A stretch of DNA of 64,000 nucleotides from Variovorax sp. (GCA_025352265.1 JANXTS010000041.1:1-64000), one strand, 5' to 3'. Shown: positions 44,333 through 54,396, counted from the stretch's first letter. Made by a program: numbers and translations. Notes: a model not told the origin generated them from the letters alone.

Positions 44333-44868
44333 GAGGGCAGCCGCTCGAACTCGAGGTCGTCGCCCGTGTGATAACGCGCCACGACGCCCTGAGGGTCGAG
44401 GTAGATATAGAGAAGACGGCGGGTGTTCATCGACTTGTAGTGCCAACTCCAGACCACGCCGTCAAAGGACGAAACGCGGGTGATCTCGAACGGCCGCCCA
44501 TAGGTGCGCAGCACGTCGGCCTCGCGCCAGACGCCCGGTCGGATATCGCTATCGAAGGCCCGGTCCTGGAGCACCTGCCGAATCGAAACGACGCGGCCGC
44601 TGGCGTCCAGGTCGACATCGTTGACCTCGAAGCCCGCTGGGGCGCGCGAGTACTGAAGCCTTTCGCCCCCGCCCGGCAGGGAGTAAGCAGCGGTCGGCTG
44701 GCAAAGGCGCTGCAGCGCTTCAGCCCGCGATGTGCCCAAGGGAAGATTGGTCGGCTCGCTGGCACAGCCGGCCAGAATGGAAAGCGCGGTCGCGATCGAC
44801 AAAGCGCTCGCTGCAAATCTTCGCGCGGACGCTCCACCGCAAGACGAAATCGAAGCGCTCAAAAGCAC
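44329..44868 (-). CDS. Lipoprotein of BamE/SmpA-like type between def and fmt
   Basis: About 179 residues with a lipobox SILAGC. The mature part begins [20 protein letters not shown] and has a two-strand/helix repeat resembling the small BamE (SmpA/OmlA) fold, with [10 protein letters not shown] and [14 protein letters not shown] near the end. No closer family is recognised. The start is uncertain: the GTG at 44868 follows GAGGG and lies ten bases after def, but a TTG two codons later would also work. The position between the two N-terminal Met-processing genes looks incidental. Confidence 0.7.
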   Translation of the reverse strand: MLLSASISSCGGASARRFAASALSIATALSILAGCASEPTNLPLGTSRAEALQRLCQPTAAYSLPGGGERLQYSRAPAGFEVNDVDLDASGRVVSIRQVLQDRAFDSDIRPGVWREADVLRTYGRPFEITRVSSFDGVVWSWHYKSMNTRRLLYIYLDPQGVVARYHTGDDLEFERLPS

Positions 44869-44878
44869 ACAGGCACCC

Positions 44879-45400
44879 TCAGGACTGGGTTTCGCGCAAC
44901 TCTTCGCGCTGAGCCTTGAGCATCTTGCTTTTGATGCGGTTGCGCTTGAGCGGCGACAGGTATTCGACGAACACCTTGCCGAGCAGATGGTCCAGCTCAT
45001 GCTGGATGCAGACGGCCAGCAGGCCATCGGCTTCGATGGTCTGCGGCCGGCCTTCGGCGTCCAGCGCTGTCGCCCTGACCAAGGTCGACCGCATCACGCC
45101 GTCGTAGATGCCGGGGACCGACAGACAGCCCTCTTCATTGAGCACCTTCTCGTCGCTGGCCCAGACGATCTCCGGGTTGATCAGCACGATCGGCTCGTCG
45201 CGATGTTCGGAAATGTCGATCACGACCACGCGTTCATGTACGTCGATTTGCGTCGCGGCCAAGCCGATGCCTTCCGCGTCGTACATCGTCTCCAACATGT
45301 CGGCAACCAGCGTTTTAATGCGTGCGTCGACGCCCTGCACCGGTTTGGCAACGGTGTGCAGGCGTTTGTCAGGGAAACTCAGGATCGTTCTTTTGGCCAT
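44879..45400 (-). CDS. def: Peptide deformylase
   Basis: 173 residues with all three metal-site motifs: [17 protein letters not shown] and QHELDHL. It removes the formyl group from nascent proteins. It is the first gene of a tightly packed leftward run (def-lipoprotein-fmt-azlC-azlD-pgk-pyk), divergent from the LysM gene across 162 bp. Confidence 0.97.
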   Translation of the reverse strand: MAKRTILSFPDKRLHTVAKPVQGVDARIKTLVADMLETMYDAEGIGLAATQIDVHERVVVIDISEHRDEPIVLINPEIVWASDEKVLNEEGCLSVPGIYDGVMRSTLVRATALDAEGRPQTIEADGLLAVCIQHELDHLLGKVFVEYLSPLKRNRIKSKMLKAQREELRETQS

Positions 45401-45562
45401 GAAAGCGGGGAAAAATTGTCTCTATTTTCGCCATTTCCGCGACGCGGAGACGGCTTGCGACCTGATAAACGTTGCCCAATCAAGGGCTTCAGCGCAAAAT
45501 TCGTTGCAAATTGTGAGAAAACGTTTGTCCGGCGCGGCACTGTGCGCGTACATCATAAAACC

Positions 45563-46783
45563 ATGAAAAAACTCCGAACCAACGCCCGTTTGCGGCCAAC
45601 CCTGCTGACGACACTCGTGGCCTCCGCGCTTTTCAGCGCCGGCCTTGGCATTGGAACGGCGGCTTCTGCGCAGAATTATCCGATCACCCCCGAGCAACGC
45701 GCCGTGGCGCAACAGACCGCTCAGGCGGGCATTCCGGTCAGCGAACTCGCGCCCAATGCACCCGACGAATACACCATCAAGCCCGGCGACACGCTGTGGG
45801 CGATTTCGCGTATGTACCTCAAGAGTCCGTGGCGCTGGCCCGAACTCTGGGGCATGAACATCAACGAGATCAAGAACCCGCACCGCATCTACCCGGGCCA
45901 GGTGCTTTATCTGGACAAGACCGGCGGCCGTGCACGCCTCAGTACGCGCCGCGGTTCCGGTTTGCCGGACGGCACCATCAAGCTGACGCCGCGGACCCGC
46001 TACGAATCGCTTGCAGGTATGGCGTTGACGACGCTCAGCCCGGCGCTGATCGATCCTTTCCTCAGCGAAGCGATCATCATCGACGAAAACACCTTGATCA
46101 CCGCGCCGCGCATCGTCGCCGGCAACGACGACCGGGTGCTGCTGGCGCGCGGCGATCGCGCCTATGCCCGTGGCGAAATCAACTCACCGCTGGTCGAAAC
46201 CAACGGCCCGATCAAGCAGTTCCGGATCTACCGGAACGCGACTGCGCTGAAAGACCCGGCCACTGGCGAGATCCTCGGCTACGAGGCCGCGTATCTCGGC
46301 CGCGCCCGCATGGAGCGCGGCGAATCGACGATCACCCAACTCGAAGGAGGCAAGGAAGTGACCAGCGTGGTGCCTGCCACGATCGACATCGTGGCGGCAC
46401 GCGAAGAAATGCGCGCTGGCGACCGACTGCTGCCCGAGCCCACGCGTGAGGTGCAGAGCTACGTGCCACGCGCTCCATCGCAGGAAGTCAATGGCCGCAT
46501 CGTCTCGGTCTATGGCGACGCGGTGACCTTCGCGGCAACGAACCAGATCGTCTCCATCAACAAGGGACTGCGTGACGGCATGGAGAGCGGCCAGGTGCTG
46601 GCCATCCTCAAGAACGGCCAGACCATCGTCGACAAGACCAATGGCGCCAAGGAAACCCTGAAATTGCCCAACGAACGCATCGGCTTGCTGATGGTGTTCC
46701 GCGTGTTCAACAAGGCTTCTTACGCGCTCATCCTCGGCTCCAGCGACACGCCCCGGGCTGGCGACCTCCTGGTCAATCCGTAA
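45563..46783 (+). CDS. LysM peptidoglycan-binding exported protein
   Basis: 406 residues starting MKKLRTNARL with a signal peptide ending near TAASAQN. A LysM domain occupies about residues 69-118 (YTIKPGDTLWAISRMYLKSP then IYPGQVLYL). The remaining 280 residues are a conserved region of uncertain function, often found with LysM next to dprA in betaproteobacteria. It probably binds the cell wall. The longest open frame begins 830 bp earlier, antisense to def, and is not credible. Confidence 0.88.
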   Translation: MKKLRTNARLRPTLLTTLVASALFSAGLGIGTAASAQNYPITPEQRAVAQQTAQAGIPVSELAPNAPDEYTIKPGDTLWAISRMYLKSPWRWPELWGMNINEIKNPHRIYPGQVLYLDKTGGRARLSTRRGSGLPDGTIKLTPRTRYESLAGMALTTLSPALIDPFLSEAIIIDENTLITAPRIVAGNDDRVLLARGDRAYARGEINSPLVETNGPIKQFRIYRNATALKDPATGEILGYEAAYLGRARMERGESTITQLEGGKEVTSVVPATIDIVAAREEMRAGDRLLPEPTREVQSYVPRAPSQEVNGRIVSVYGDAVTFAATNQIVSINKGLRDGMESGQVLAILKNGQTIVDKTNGAKETLKLPNERIGLLMVFRVFNKASYALILGSSDTPRAGDLLVNP

Positions 46784-46792
46784 GTCGTAAGT

Positions 46793-47968
46793 TTGGAACG
46801 TGACGAACTCGCCGGCTGGCTTCGGCTCACGCTGACGCCAGGCATCGGCGACATCACCGCTCGCAAGCTGCTGGCCGCCTTCGGCTTGCCGCCGCAGGTG
46901 TTTGCGCAGCCTGAAGCCGCGCTGCAGCAGGTCGTATCGCAGGCCCAGGCGGCAGCGCTTCGTCAAACACCGTCCGGCTTGTCCTCGATGGTCGACGAAA
47001 CCTGGGACTGGCTGCAGGCCGTTGAGCCGTCCGGTGTCACGCGGCGCCTCTTGACGCTGGCCGACCTTACTTATCCAGCCTCGCTGCTCGACATGGTCGA
47101 TCCGCCGCTGATGCTCTACGTGATCGGTGCTCCGCAGTTCGATCTGACCGCGCTCGACCGGGCGCTCGCCATCGTCGGCAGTCGCAATCCAACGCCGCAG
47201 GGCACGTTGAATGCGCGCTATTTCGGTCGCGCTCTGGGCGAAGCCGATATCACCGTGGTCTCGGGCTTGGCGCTGGGCGTCGACGGTGCGGCGCACGAAG
47301 GCGCGTTGGATGCCGCCGAGGGTACGGGGCGGTTCGCGACCATCGCCGTGGTCGGCACCGGACTCGATCGGGTGTACCCCGCTCGCCACCGTGATCTGGC
47401 GCATCGCATCACCGCGCAGGGCTTGATCGTCAGCGAATTCCCGCTAGGCACACCGCCGCTGAACCAGAATTTCCCGAAGCGTAACCGCATCATCGCGGGC
47501 CTGACCCGCGGCACGCTGGTGGTCGAAGCGGCGCTGCGTTCCGGCTCGCTGATCACGGCACGGCTGGCTGTCGAGCAGGGCAAGGAAGTCTTCGCCATTC
47601 CGGGTTCGATCCATTCGCCGCAATCACGCGGCGGCCATTTGTTGATCCGGCAAGGCGCCAAACTGGTGGAGTCGGTGCAGGACATTCTTGAAGAACTGCG
47701 CTTCGATGGTGCCGAGATTTCTTCGACTTCTTCGACTTTCCCAGCTGCAGCCGGTGCAGCCGGCCGTATCGACGACGAAGACGGCGAAGACGAACCGTCG
47801 TCAGGCCTGTTGCACGACCTCGGCTTCGACCCGGTGAGCCTGGACGCGCTGTGTGCACGCACTGGCTACAGCGCGGCCGAGTTGCAAGGCCGGTTGCTCG
47901 AACTGGAACTCGACGGACACGTCGCGCGCCTGCCTGGCGGCCTGTTTCAGCGAGTCGCCGTCGGCTGA
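46793..47968 (+). CDS. dprA: DNA-processing protein DprA
   Basis: 391 residues from a TTG start nine bases after the LysM stop. The N-terminal SAM-like segment (LTLTPGIGDITARKLLAAFG) is followed by the Rossmann core: VGSRNPTPQGTLNARYF, VVSGLALGVDGAAHEGAL, NQNFPKRNRIIAGL and SLITARLAVEQGKEVFAIPG. A Ser/Asp/Glu-rich linker leads to a winged-helix DML1 domain. It loads RecA on incoming single-stranded DNA in transformation. No ribosome-binding site is obvious and the TTG is chosen because the family N-terminus follows at once. Confidence 0.93.
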   Translation: MERDELAGWLRLTLTPGIGDITARKLLAAFGLPPQVFAQPEAALQQVVSQAQAAALRQTPSGLSSMVDETWDWLQAVEPSGVTRRLLTLADLTYPASLLDMVDPPLMLYVIGAPQFDLTALDRALAIVGSRNPTPQGTLNARYFGRALGEADITVVSGLALGVDGAAHEGALDAAEGTGRFATIAVVGTGLDRVYPARHRDLAHRITAQGLIVSEFPLGTPPLNQNFPKRNRIIAGLTRGTLVVEAALRSGSLITARLAVEQGKEVFAIPGSIHSPQSRGGHLLIRQGAKLVESVQDILEELRFDGAEISSTSSTFPAAAGAAGRIDDEDGEDEPSSGLLHDLGFDPVSLDALCARTGYSAAELQGRLLELELDGHVARLPGGLFQRVAVG

Positions 47969-48043
47969 CTTCCAAGTCGATTTTGGCGTCGCGTCGGCAC
48001 AACGAGCCCGGGTTGACCCGAGCAGGTGGGCTATATTGAGTCC

Positions 48044-48559
48044 ATGTTCGAAGTGCTTGTATTCGTCTACGAAAATTACTGGCGCGGCGACGCTTGCCCT
48101 GAGCCGGAGCAGCTGGGCCGTAAGCTCACTGCCCACGGCTTCGAGCCGGACGAAATCCGCGACGCGTTGCAATGGCTCGATGGCCTTACGGTCGCTACGC
48201 AGGGCATCCAGCTCACGCGGCATGTCGACGAGACGACCGCCACCGTCGGAGTTCGTGGCGCCGGCGAAGCGTCACTGCCCCAAGCGGCCGACTCCATGCG
48301 CGTCTACTCAGCGACCGAGCAAGACCACCTCGGTGCCGATTGCCTGGGTTTCATCACCTTCCTCGAAACGGCGAACGTGCTCTCACCGGGCCTGCGCGAG
48401 ATCGTCATCGAGCGAGCCATGGCAGCACCGGGCAATCCGGTGGCGCTCGACGAGCTGAAAATCATCGTGCTGATGGTCCACTGGAGCACCGGCATCGAGC
48501 CCGATGCGCTTGTGCTGGACGAACTATGCGACGGCCGCGAAGGCAGGGTCGCGCACTAG
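48044..48559 (+). CDS. smg: Smg family protein (DUF494)
   Basis: 171 residues starting MFEVLVFVYENYWRGDACPE, the family N-terminus; earlier in-frame codons add MGYIES and are less likely. All-helical, with ALDELKIIVLMVHWSTGIEP near the end. Smg is conserved beside def, dprA and topA in beta- and gammaproteobacteria and has no settled function. topA does not follow here; the next gene, DUF1631, is convergent with a 24-bp gap. Confidence 0.92.
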   Translation: MFEVLVFVYENYWRGDACPEPEQLGRKLTAHGFEPDEIRDALQWLDGLTVATQGIQLTRHVDETTATVGVRGAGEASLPQAADSMRVYSATEQDHLGADCLGFITFLETANVLSPGLREIVIERAMAAPGNPVALDELKIIVLMVHWSTGIEPDALVLDELCDGREGRVAH

Positions 48560-48583
48560 AGCGCCGTCGGCCGCCTCCGCGCG

Positions 48584-51040
48584 CTAGTTGAGCAGGCGTT
48601 CGGGGTTGGCGTCCAGCTTGGCCAACGCTTCGCGCGTGGCGCGCACTGTCAAGGTTTCTTCCTCTGCGGGCACCAGCAGTCCGGCTTGCAAGTACGACGC
48701 CAGTCGACCTGCCTGAATCAAAAAGCTGCGGCCGTCGCTCGATGCGAACAGGTGCAGTTGCTTGCGATCGCTACGCCAGACGAACTGCACCTGGCTCGGA
48801 CGGCTGTTGTGGTCGAGCATGAACCAGTTGCCGACCTGCAGTTCATGCGCCCAGGCCAGCATCTCTTCGGCGACCTTCTGGCCGGTGTCGGGCACCACTT
48901 CGATCGAAGCGGCGTCGACGCCCAGCAGCAGCTCGATGCTGGCAGCGTCGATCGGAAACTCGGCCGTGCCTTCATCGCTGACGAAATCCTCGATGTTGGC
49001 GAGCCGCTGGGCCATCGCCTCGATCTTTGCCGGCGCAATTGCCTCGGTCTTGGACATGAAGGCGTCCGACAAGGTCGCGCCGATGATCTTGATCTGAGCT
49101 TCCTGCGGGTCGCCGATGATGCCGAGCAGGGTCATGCCTTGTCGCAAGCGCTGCAACAGCTTGGGCAGGTCCTGAATGACGCGGGTGCGGTCATTGCGGT
49201 TGGGCTTGGCGCTGGCCGCCCAAACCAGGTCGGATGCCGCGCGCTTCAGCGTCACGGTTTGCTCGTCTTGCGCACCGTAACGCAGCGCTGCGATGGCCAA
49301 AACCTCGGCCCAGACCTTGAACAGGAACTCCCGGATCTCGTCCCGAACCGGCATATCGTTGAGCATCTTCCGAAGCTCGATGGTGTACTGGATCGCCATC
49401 GTCTCCTTCTGCTCGACCTGCTGCGCCACGCTCATCACGCGCTGCGTGGCATCGCTCTGCGTCAGGTACTTGCTCAGGAAAGCGACGAACTCGTCGAACA
49501 CCAGCTTGAAGACGCGTTGACCAGTTTCCGGATACTGCTCGATGACCTGCACCACACGGCGGATTTCACCCTCCAGCGCGCTGCCCGAAATGGCGGCAGC
49601 GTCGAAACCCATCACACATGAACCCATGCGGTCAATCAGCATCCGCGCAGGATGCTGCAGCGTGCCGAAGAACTCCGGCTCGGCAATAGCGACGCGCAGC
49701 ACCGGCATCTGCAGGCGCGCGAACCAGACCCGCGCCGAGAACGGAATGCGCTCTTCAGCAAGGATGGCCTGAAACATCAGCGCGACGATTTCCACTGTCG
49801 CCTTGTCGGCGGTGGTGGGCGCCTTCTTTTTGAGTTCCGTAGTGCGTCGGCGCAGATCGGCGGCCGTCTGCTGCAGCGCGGTTGCCTCTTCGCCAACCAC
49901 GTACTGCGACGACGCCATCTGGTAGGCGGCCTCGGCATCGGCGATAGCCGCGGCGAACGCTGCTGGCGAGGCCCCGCCCGCGCCGCGCGCCATAACGCCG
50001 TTCGTGTAGCCACCGCCCGGCACCCCGGCTCCCGCGACATGCTGAATCCCGCTGTTGTTTTCAGTTCCGAGCCGCGCCGAGACGAACCGCTTTAGGTTTA
50101 GCAGCACGCCTTGAGCGCGCTGACGCGCCATCAAAAGCGGGGAGCCACCAGTTGGAACGACACCTTCATGGCCGCCCCCTTGCGAATTGCCGGCACCGCC
50201 GCCCCAGCCCATGCCCACCCCGATGGCGGCGGGCGCAAAGCTTCCGGGCGGGGCGATGCCCTGCATTCCCCTGGGCGCGCCTCCACCGCCGTACTGTCCG
50301 GCGGGACCTGGGCCGGATGCGCCGCCCGACTGCGCTCCGCCGTAGCCATTCCCACCGCCGCTCCCCAACGACATCGTTCCAGATGCAGCGTTGCCAGTGC
50401 GCTTGACGAAGCTTTTAAGATCGATCTCGGGCATCACACCCTTGCTGATCAGGAAAGCGTTGGCTTCCTTGTACGCCTTGACAATCGCCTCGACCAGCTT
50501 TGCCTGGATCGAATCCTGGACCTTGGTCCACATGGCTCGGGTCAACCCGGCCGCTAGCCACTGCTCGACCAGCAGCTTGGCGAGCGTTTCAGGCTTGAAA
50601 ACGTCCTTGGCATCGAGTTCGTTGGTGCCTTCGAGATGTTGAATGCGCAACCGCAAGTCGTTAAGTTCGAAGCTGGCCTTGTCGGCGATGAGTTGGGCCA
50701 GTCGCGACGACAGGATGTTGTTTTCCACTACCTCGTCGCCGATCAGTTCCAGGCGCGACAACGAATTCTGAGTGGTGCCGCCCGTGCTGGTTGCGAGAAC
50801 CTTGCGCCAGCTGGCCTGCGACAGCGCAACCCAGTTCGACGCCTGACTTTGAAACGACAAAAAGTCGTCGCGGTTTTCCTGCATCGCGCGCGCGTTGCCG
50901 GTTTGCGCAGCCAGTGAAGAAAGGCGCTCGCGTATCGTGAGCGCCGCAGGGGCGATCACGGCTTCGGTTGCGGTGACGAAACGCTCACGCGTCCCGCGGG
51001 CGAGCAGCATGGAGGTGGCGAGAGGTCGCGACGTACTCAT
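48584..51040 (-). CDS. DUF1631 protein with Gly-rich linker
   Basis: 818 residues, without signal peptide or membrane segments. The first 220 residues and the last 420 are helical and match the DUF1631 pattern (VEQWLAAGLTRAMWTKVQDS, VWFARLQMPVLRVAIAEPEF, DHNSRPSQVQFVWRSDRKQL). Between them, residues about 225-305 are dominated by Gly, Ala, Ser and Pro. The C-terminal end has a PilZ-like look (VGNWFMLDHNSRPSQVQFVW). Many DUF1631 proteins are suspected c-di-GMP-linked factors, but this is inference. It is flanked by smg and secF, with no operon partner. Confidence 0.8.
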   Translation of the reverse strand: MSTSRPLATSMLLARGTRERFVTATEAVIAPAALTIRERLSSLAAQTGNARAMQENRDDFLSFQSQASNWVALSQASWRKVLATSTGGTTQNSLSRLELIGDEVVENNILSSRLAQLIADKASFELNDLRLRIQHLEGTNELDAKDVFKPETLAKLLVEQWLAAGLTRAMWTKVQDSIQAKLVEAIVKAYKEANAFLISKGVMPEIDLKSFVKRTGNAASGTMSLGSGGGNGYGGAQSGGASGPGPAGQYGGGGAPRGMQGIAPPGSFAPAAIGVGMGWGGGAGNSQGGGHEGVVPTGGSPLLMARQRAQGVLLNLKRFVSARLGTENNSGIQHVAGAGVPGGGYTNGVMARGAGGASPAAFAAAIADAEAAYQMASSQYVVGEEATALQQTAADLRRRTTELKKKAPTTADKATVEIVALMFQAILAEERIPFSARVWFARLQMPVLRVAIAEPEFFGTLQHPARMLIDRMGSCVMGFDAAAISGSALEGEIRRVVQVIEQYPETGQRVFKLVFDEFVAFLSKYLTQSDATQRVMSVAQQVEQKETMAIQYTIELRKMLNDMPVRDEIREFLFKVWAEVLAIAALRYGAQDEQTVTLKRAASDLVWAASAKPNRNDRTRVIQDLPKLLQRLRQGMTLLGIIGDPQEAQIKIIGATLSDAFMSKTEAIAPAKIEAMAQRLANIEDFVSDEGTAEFPIDAASIELLLGVDAASIEVVPDTGQKVAEEMLAWAHELQVGNWFMLDHNSRPSQVQFVWRSDRKQLHLFASSDGRSFLIQAGRLASYLQAGLLVPAEEETLTVRATREALAKLDANPERLLN

Positions 51041-51142
51041 GAAAGGTCAGGGGGGCAAGGGAGCGGTTCCACAGTAGCGAGCTTGCATCGAGAAACAATT
51101 GCGCACAAGAGACAAGAGTATCCGATACACGAATCACTTGGG

Positions 51143-52096
51143 TCACACCGTTGCGCCCGCATTCGGGCCGTCCGGATCGCCTTCGCGCTTGGTCGGCCCC
51201 TTGATCAGGTCTTCTCGCTTGACGCCGAGCCACATCGCGATGGCCGCGGCGACGAAGGCCGACGAATAGATACCGAACAGGATGCCGATGGTCAGCGCCA
51301 ACGCAAAGTAGTGCAGCGTCGGTCCGCCGAAGAAGAACATCGACAGCACCACGAGTTGGGTTGAACCGTGCGTAATGATGGTCCGGCTGATGGTCGAGGT
51401 GATCGCGTTGTCGATGATCTCGACCGTAGACAACTTCCGATAACGCCGGAAGTTCTCGCGAATCCGGTCGAAGATCACCACCGATTCATTTACCGAGTAG
51501 CCCAGCACGGCCAGCACGGCCGCCAGCACCGCCAGCGAAAACTCCCACTGGAAGAACGCGAAGAAGCCCAGGATGATCACCACATCGTGCAGATTGGCCA
51601 GCACCGTGGCCAGCGCGAACTTCCACTCGAAGCGAAAGGCGAGATAGATCATGATGCCGACAACCACCATGCCGAGTGCTTTCAGCCCGTTGGTGGTGAG
51701 TTCTTCGCCGACCTGCGGGCCGACGAACTCGGTGCCGCGCAGCGTGGCGGTCGCATCGCCCGCCTTCAGGGCGTCGATGACCAGCGCGCTCTGCTGGGTC
51801 GCGTTCATGCCCTTTTGCGCCGGCAGCCGGATCTGCACGTCGCGCGACGAACCAAAGGCCTGAACCTGCACATCGGGGTAACCGAGCTTGGCGACGGCCT
51901 CGCGCACCTTGCCGATGTCTGCCGACTGCGCGTAAGCGACCTCCATCACCGTACCGCCGGTGAACTCGACCGAAAGGTGCAGCCCGCGGTGCAGCAGGAA
52001 AAATACCGCCAGCGCAAAGGTGACGAACGAAATGATGTTCAGCACCAGCGCGTGGCGCATGAACGGGATGGTCTTGTGGATACGGAAGAATTCCAT
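51143..52096 (-). CDS. secF: Protein translocase subunit SecF
   Basis: 317 residues with six membrane helices. FFRIHKTIPFMRHALVLNII leads into the first helix, VEFTGGTVMEVAYAQS starts the periplasmic domain, and VLGYSVNESVVIFDRIRENF is the conserved cytoplasmic-side segment of the RND-type channel. With SecD it uses the proton gradient to help exported proteins clear the translocon. It follows secD by 15 bases. Confidence 0.97.
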   Translation of the reverse strand: MEFFRIHKTIPFMRHALVLNIISFVTFALAVFFLLHRGLHLSVEFTGGTVMEVAYAQSADIGKVREAVAKLGYPDVQVQAFGSSRDVQIRLPAQKGMNATQQSALVIDALKAGDATATLRGTEFVGPQVGEELTTNGLKALGMVVVGIMIYLAFRFEWKFALATVLANLHDVVIILGFFAFFQWEFSLAVLAAVLAVLGYSVNESVVIFDRIRENFRRYRKLSTVEIIDNAITSTISRTIITHGSTQLVVLSMFFFGGPTLHYFALALTIGILFGIYSSAFVAAAIAMWLGVKREDLIKGPTKREGDPDGPNAGATV

Positions 52097-52111
52097 GGCC
52101 TGTTCTTCTTT

Positions 52112-54010
52112 TTATTTACCCGAGGCCACGGCGGTACCGACATCGGTATCGGTATCGACCTTGGGTCGCCACACGGTACCGATCGACACCGACTTGAGCT
52201 TCTTCTTGCCGCCGTACCAGAAGTTGACCAGCCCGCGCGAGAAGAACACAGCAGAGAACATCGAAGTCACGATGCCGATGCAGTGCACCACCGCAAAGCC
52301 ACGAATCGGCCCGGAGCCGAAGGCCAGCAAGGCAATGCCTGCTATCAGCGTGGTCACGTTCGAATCGAGGATCGTGCCCCAGGCGCGGTCGTAGCCCGAG
52401 TGGATGGCAGCTTGCGGCGAGGCGCCATTGCGCAACTCTTCCCGCACCCGCTCGTTGATGAGCACGTTGGAGTCGATCGCAACGCCGATGGCCAGCGCCA
52501 TGGCGGCGATACCAGGCAATGTCAGCGTGGCCTGAAGCATCGACAGGATCGCCACTAAAAGCAGCAGGTTGACAGCCAGGGCGATCGATGAGAACGCGCC
52601 GAACAACGCGTAGTAGAAGCACATGAACACCATGATCGCGACAAAGCCGTACATCACGCTGTCGAAACCCTTCTTGATGTTGTCCGCACCCAGGCTCGGG
52701 CCAATGGTGCGTTCCTGGATGATTTCCATCGGCGCAGCCAGCGAGCCGGCGCGCAGCAAAAGGGCGAGGTCGTTGGCTTCGACTACGTTCATCGAGCCCG
52801 AAATCTGGAATCGGTTGCCAAGCTCGCCGTTGATCGACGGCGCGGTCAGCACTTCGCCCTTGCCCTTCTCGAAGATCAGCATCGCCATGCGCTTCTTGAA
52901 GTTTTCGCGGCTGACGTCGCGCATGATGCGGCCGCCCTTGGCGTCCATCGTCAGGTCGACCTTGGGCTGATTGTTCTGCTGGTCGAAGCCGGGTTGCGCG
53001 TCTGTCAGGTTCTCGCCAGTGACGAGCACCTGCTTCTTGACAATGACCGCACGGCCAGTGCGGTCGAGGAATTTCTCGGAACCGAACGGCACCGGGCCAC
53101 TGCCGGTTTCAGCCGCACGGCCTTCGGCACTTTCATCGACCAGCCGCATCTCGAGCGTGGCGGTGCGGCCCAGGATGTCCTTGGCCTTGGCAGTGTCCTG
53201 CACGCCCGGCAGTTGCACCACGATGCGGTCGATGCCCTGCTGCTGGATCACCGGTTCGGCCACGCCGAGTTCGTTGATCCGGTTGTGCAGCGTGGTGATG
53301 TTCTGCTTGAGCGCTGCGTCCTGCAGGCGGCGAGCCGCCTCGGGCTTGATGCTCGCCGACAGTTTGAAGTTGTCGCCGTCTTGCGTCGCAGTGCCGGTGA
53401 GATCGGGGAACTGATCCTGCACGAGACCACGTGCGGCTTCGAGACTGGCCGCATCGCGAAAAGTCACCTCGATGGTCTGGCCGTTGCGGCTGACCGCGCT
53501 GCCGCGGATGTTCTTGTCGCGCAAAGCGCTTCGAACATCGCTCGCAAACGTTTCGGCGCGCTTGTCGAGGGCGCCTTTCAGGTCGACCTGCAGCATGAAG
53601 TCGACACCGCCGCGCAAGTCGAGGCCGAGGTACATCGGGTAGGCATGCAGCGCGGCGAGCCACGCCGGCGAACGCGGCACCAGATTGAGCGCCACCGTGT
53701 AAGAAGGATCGTTCGCGTCGGGCACCAGCGCGTGCTGGATCACGTCGCGGGCCTTCAGCTGTTCGTCCGGCGTCAGGAAACGCACGCGCAGCGACATCGC
53801 GTCGAGCGTTTGCATGTCCGGCACCAGGTTCGCCGCCTTGAGCGCCTCGTCGATGCGCGCCTGCGTGGCGCTGTCGACCTTGGCGGTCGACTTGGCGGCC
53901 GAGACCTGCACCGCGGGCGCTTCGCCGAAGAAATTGGGCAGGGCATAAATGAGCCCCACGAGCAGCACGATCACGATGATCGCGTACTTCCAGACCGGAT
54001 AACGGTTCAT
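52112..54010 (-). CDS. secD: Protein translocase subunit SecD
   Basis: 632 residues from the ATG at 54010 (MNRYPVWKYAIIVIVLLVGL, the family N-terminus). LGLDLRGGVDFMLQVDLKGA marks the periplasmic P1 domain, ELGVAEPVIQQQGIDRIVVQ the adjoining segment, and ALAIGVAIDSNVLINERVRE the conserved membrane motif. It is paired with SecF. A TTG five codons earlier is a less likely start. Confidence 0.97.
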   Translation of the reverse strand: MNRYPVWKYAIIVIVLLVGLIYALPNFFGEAPAVQVSAAKSTAKVDSATQARIDEALKAANLVPDMQTLDAMSLRVRFLTPDEQLKARDVIQHALVPDANDPSYTVALNLVPRSPAWLAALHAYPMYLGLDLRGGVDFMLQVDLKGALDKRAETFASDVRSALRDKNIRGSAVSRNGQTIEVTFRDAASLEAARGLVQDQFPDLTGTATQDGDNFKLSASIKPEAARRLQDAALKQNITTLHNRINELGVAEPVIQQQGIDRIVVQLPGVQDTAKAKDILGRTATLEMRLVDESAEGRAAETGSGPVPFGSEKFLDRTGRAVIVKKQVLVTGENLTDAQPGFDQQNNQPKVDLTMDAKGGRIMRDVSRENFKKRMAMLIFEKGKGEVLTAPSINGELGNRFQISGSMNVVEANDLALLLRAGSLAAPMEIIQERTIGPSLGADNIKKGFDSVMYGFVAIMVFMCFYYALFGAFSSIALAVNLLLLVAILSMLQATLTLPGIAAMALAIGVAIDSNVLINERVREELRNGASPQAAIHSGYDRAWGTILDSNVTTLIAGIALLAFGSGPIRGFAVVHCIGIVTSMFSAVFFSRGLVNFWYGGKKKLKSVSIGTVWRPKVDTDTDVGTAVASGK

Positions 54011-54063
54011 CGATTCAACCTTCAAGACGCGTGGCGCAAAGCACCCGCGTTATCACCGACTTA

Positions 54064-54396
54064 TTACTTGATTGCGCCCTTGGGCAGAACCTGGACGACA
54101 GCACTGCGCTGCACCTGAACTTCGACGCCGGAGGCGATCTCGACGCTCAGGTACGTGTCGCCGATCTTGGTGATCTTGCCGAGCAAGCCACCTGAGGTAG
54201 CCACTTCATCGCCCTTTGCAAGCGCCTCGATCATGGCGCGCGCTTCTTTCTGGCGCTTCATTTGTGGGCGAATCATGACGAAGTACAGCACCACGAACAT
54301 GAGCACCAGCGGCAGCATGCTGCCCAGCGACGAAAACATGTCGCCAACCCCGGCAGCAGCGGGCGCGGTCTGGGCGAAAGCAGAAGAAATGAACAA
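54064..54396 (-). CDS. yajC: Preprotein translocase accessory subunit YajC
   Basis: 110 residues. One membrane helix (LPLVLMFVVLYFVMIRPQMK) is followed by the soluble YajC domain (MIEALAKGDEVATSGGLLGK). It is the first gene of yajC-secD-secF. In many relatives queA-tgt precede it, but here the 223 bp upstream hold no gene, only a weak GCCCGG/CCGGGC inverted repeat at 54499-54524. Confidence 0.95.
   Translation of the reverse strand: MFISSAFAQTAPAAAGVGDMFSSLGSMLPLVLMFVVLYFVMIRPQMKRQKEARAMIEALAKGDEVATSGGLLGKITKIGDTYLSVEIASGVEVQVQRSAVVQVLPKGAIK

Noticed and set aside
44732-45562. Upstream extension of the LysM protein over def
   Set aside because: Antisense to def; the LysM protein has a proper signal peptide at 45563.
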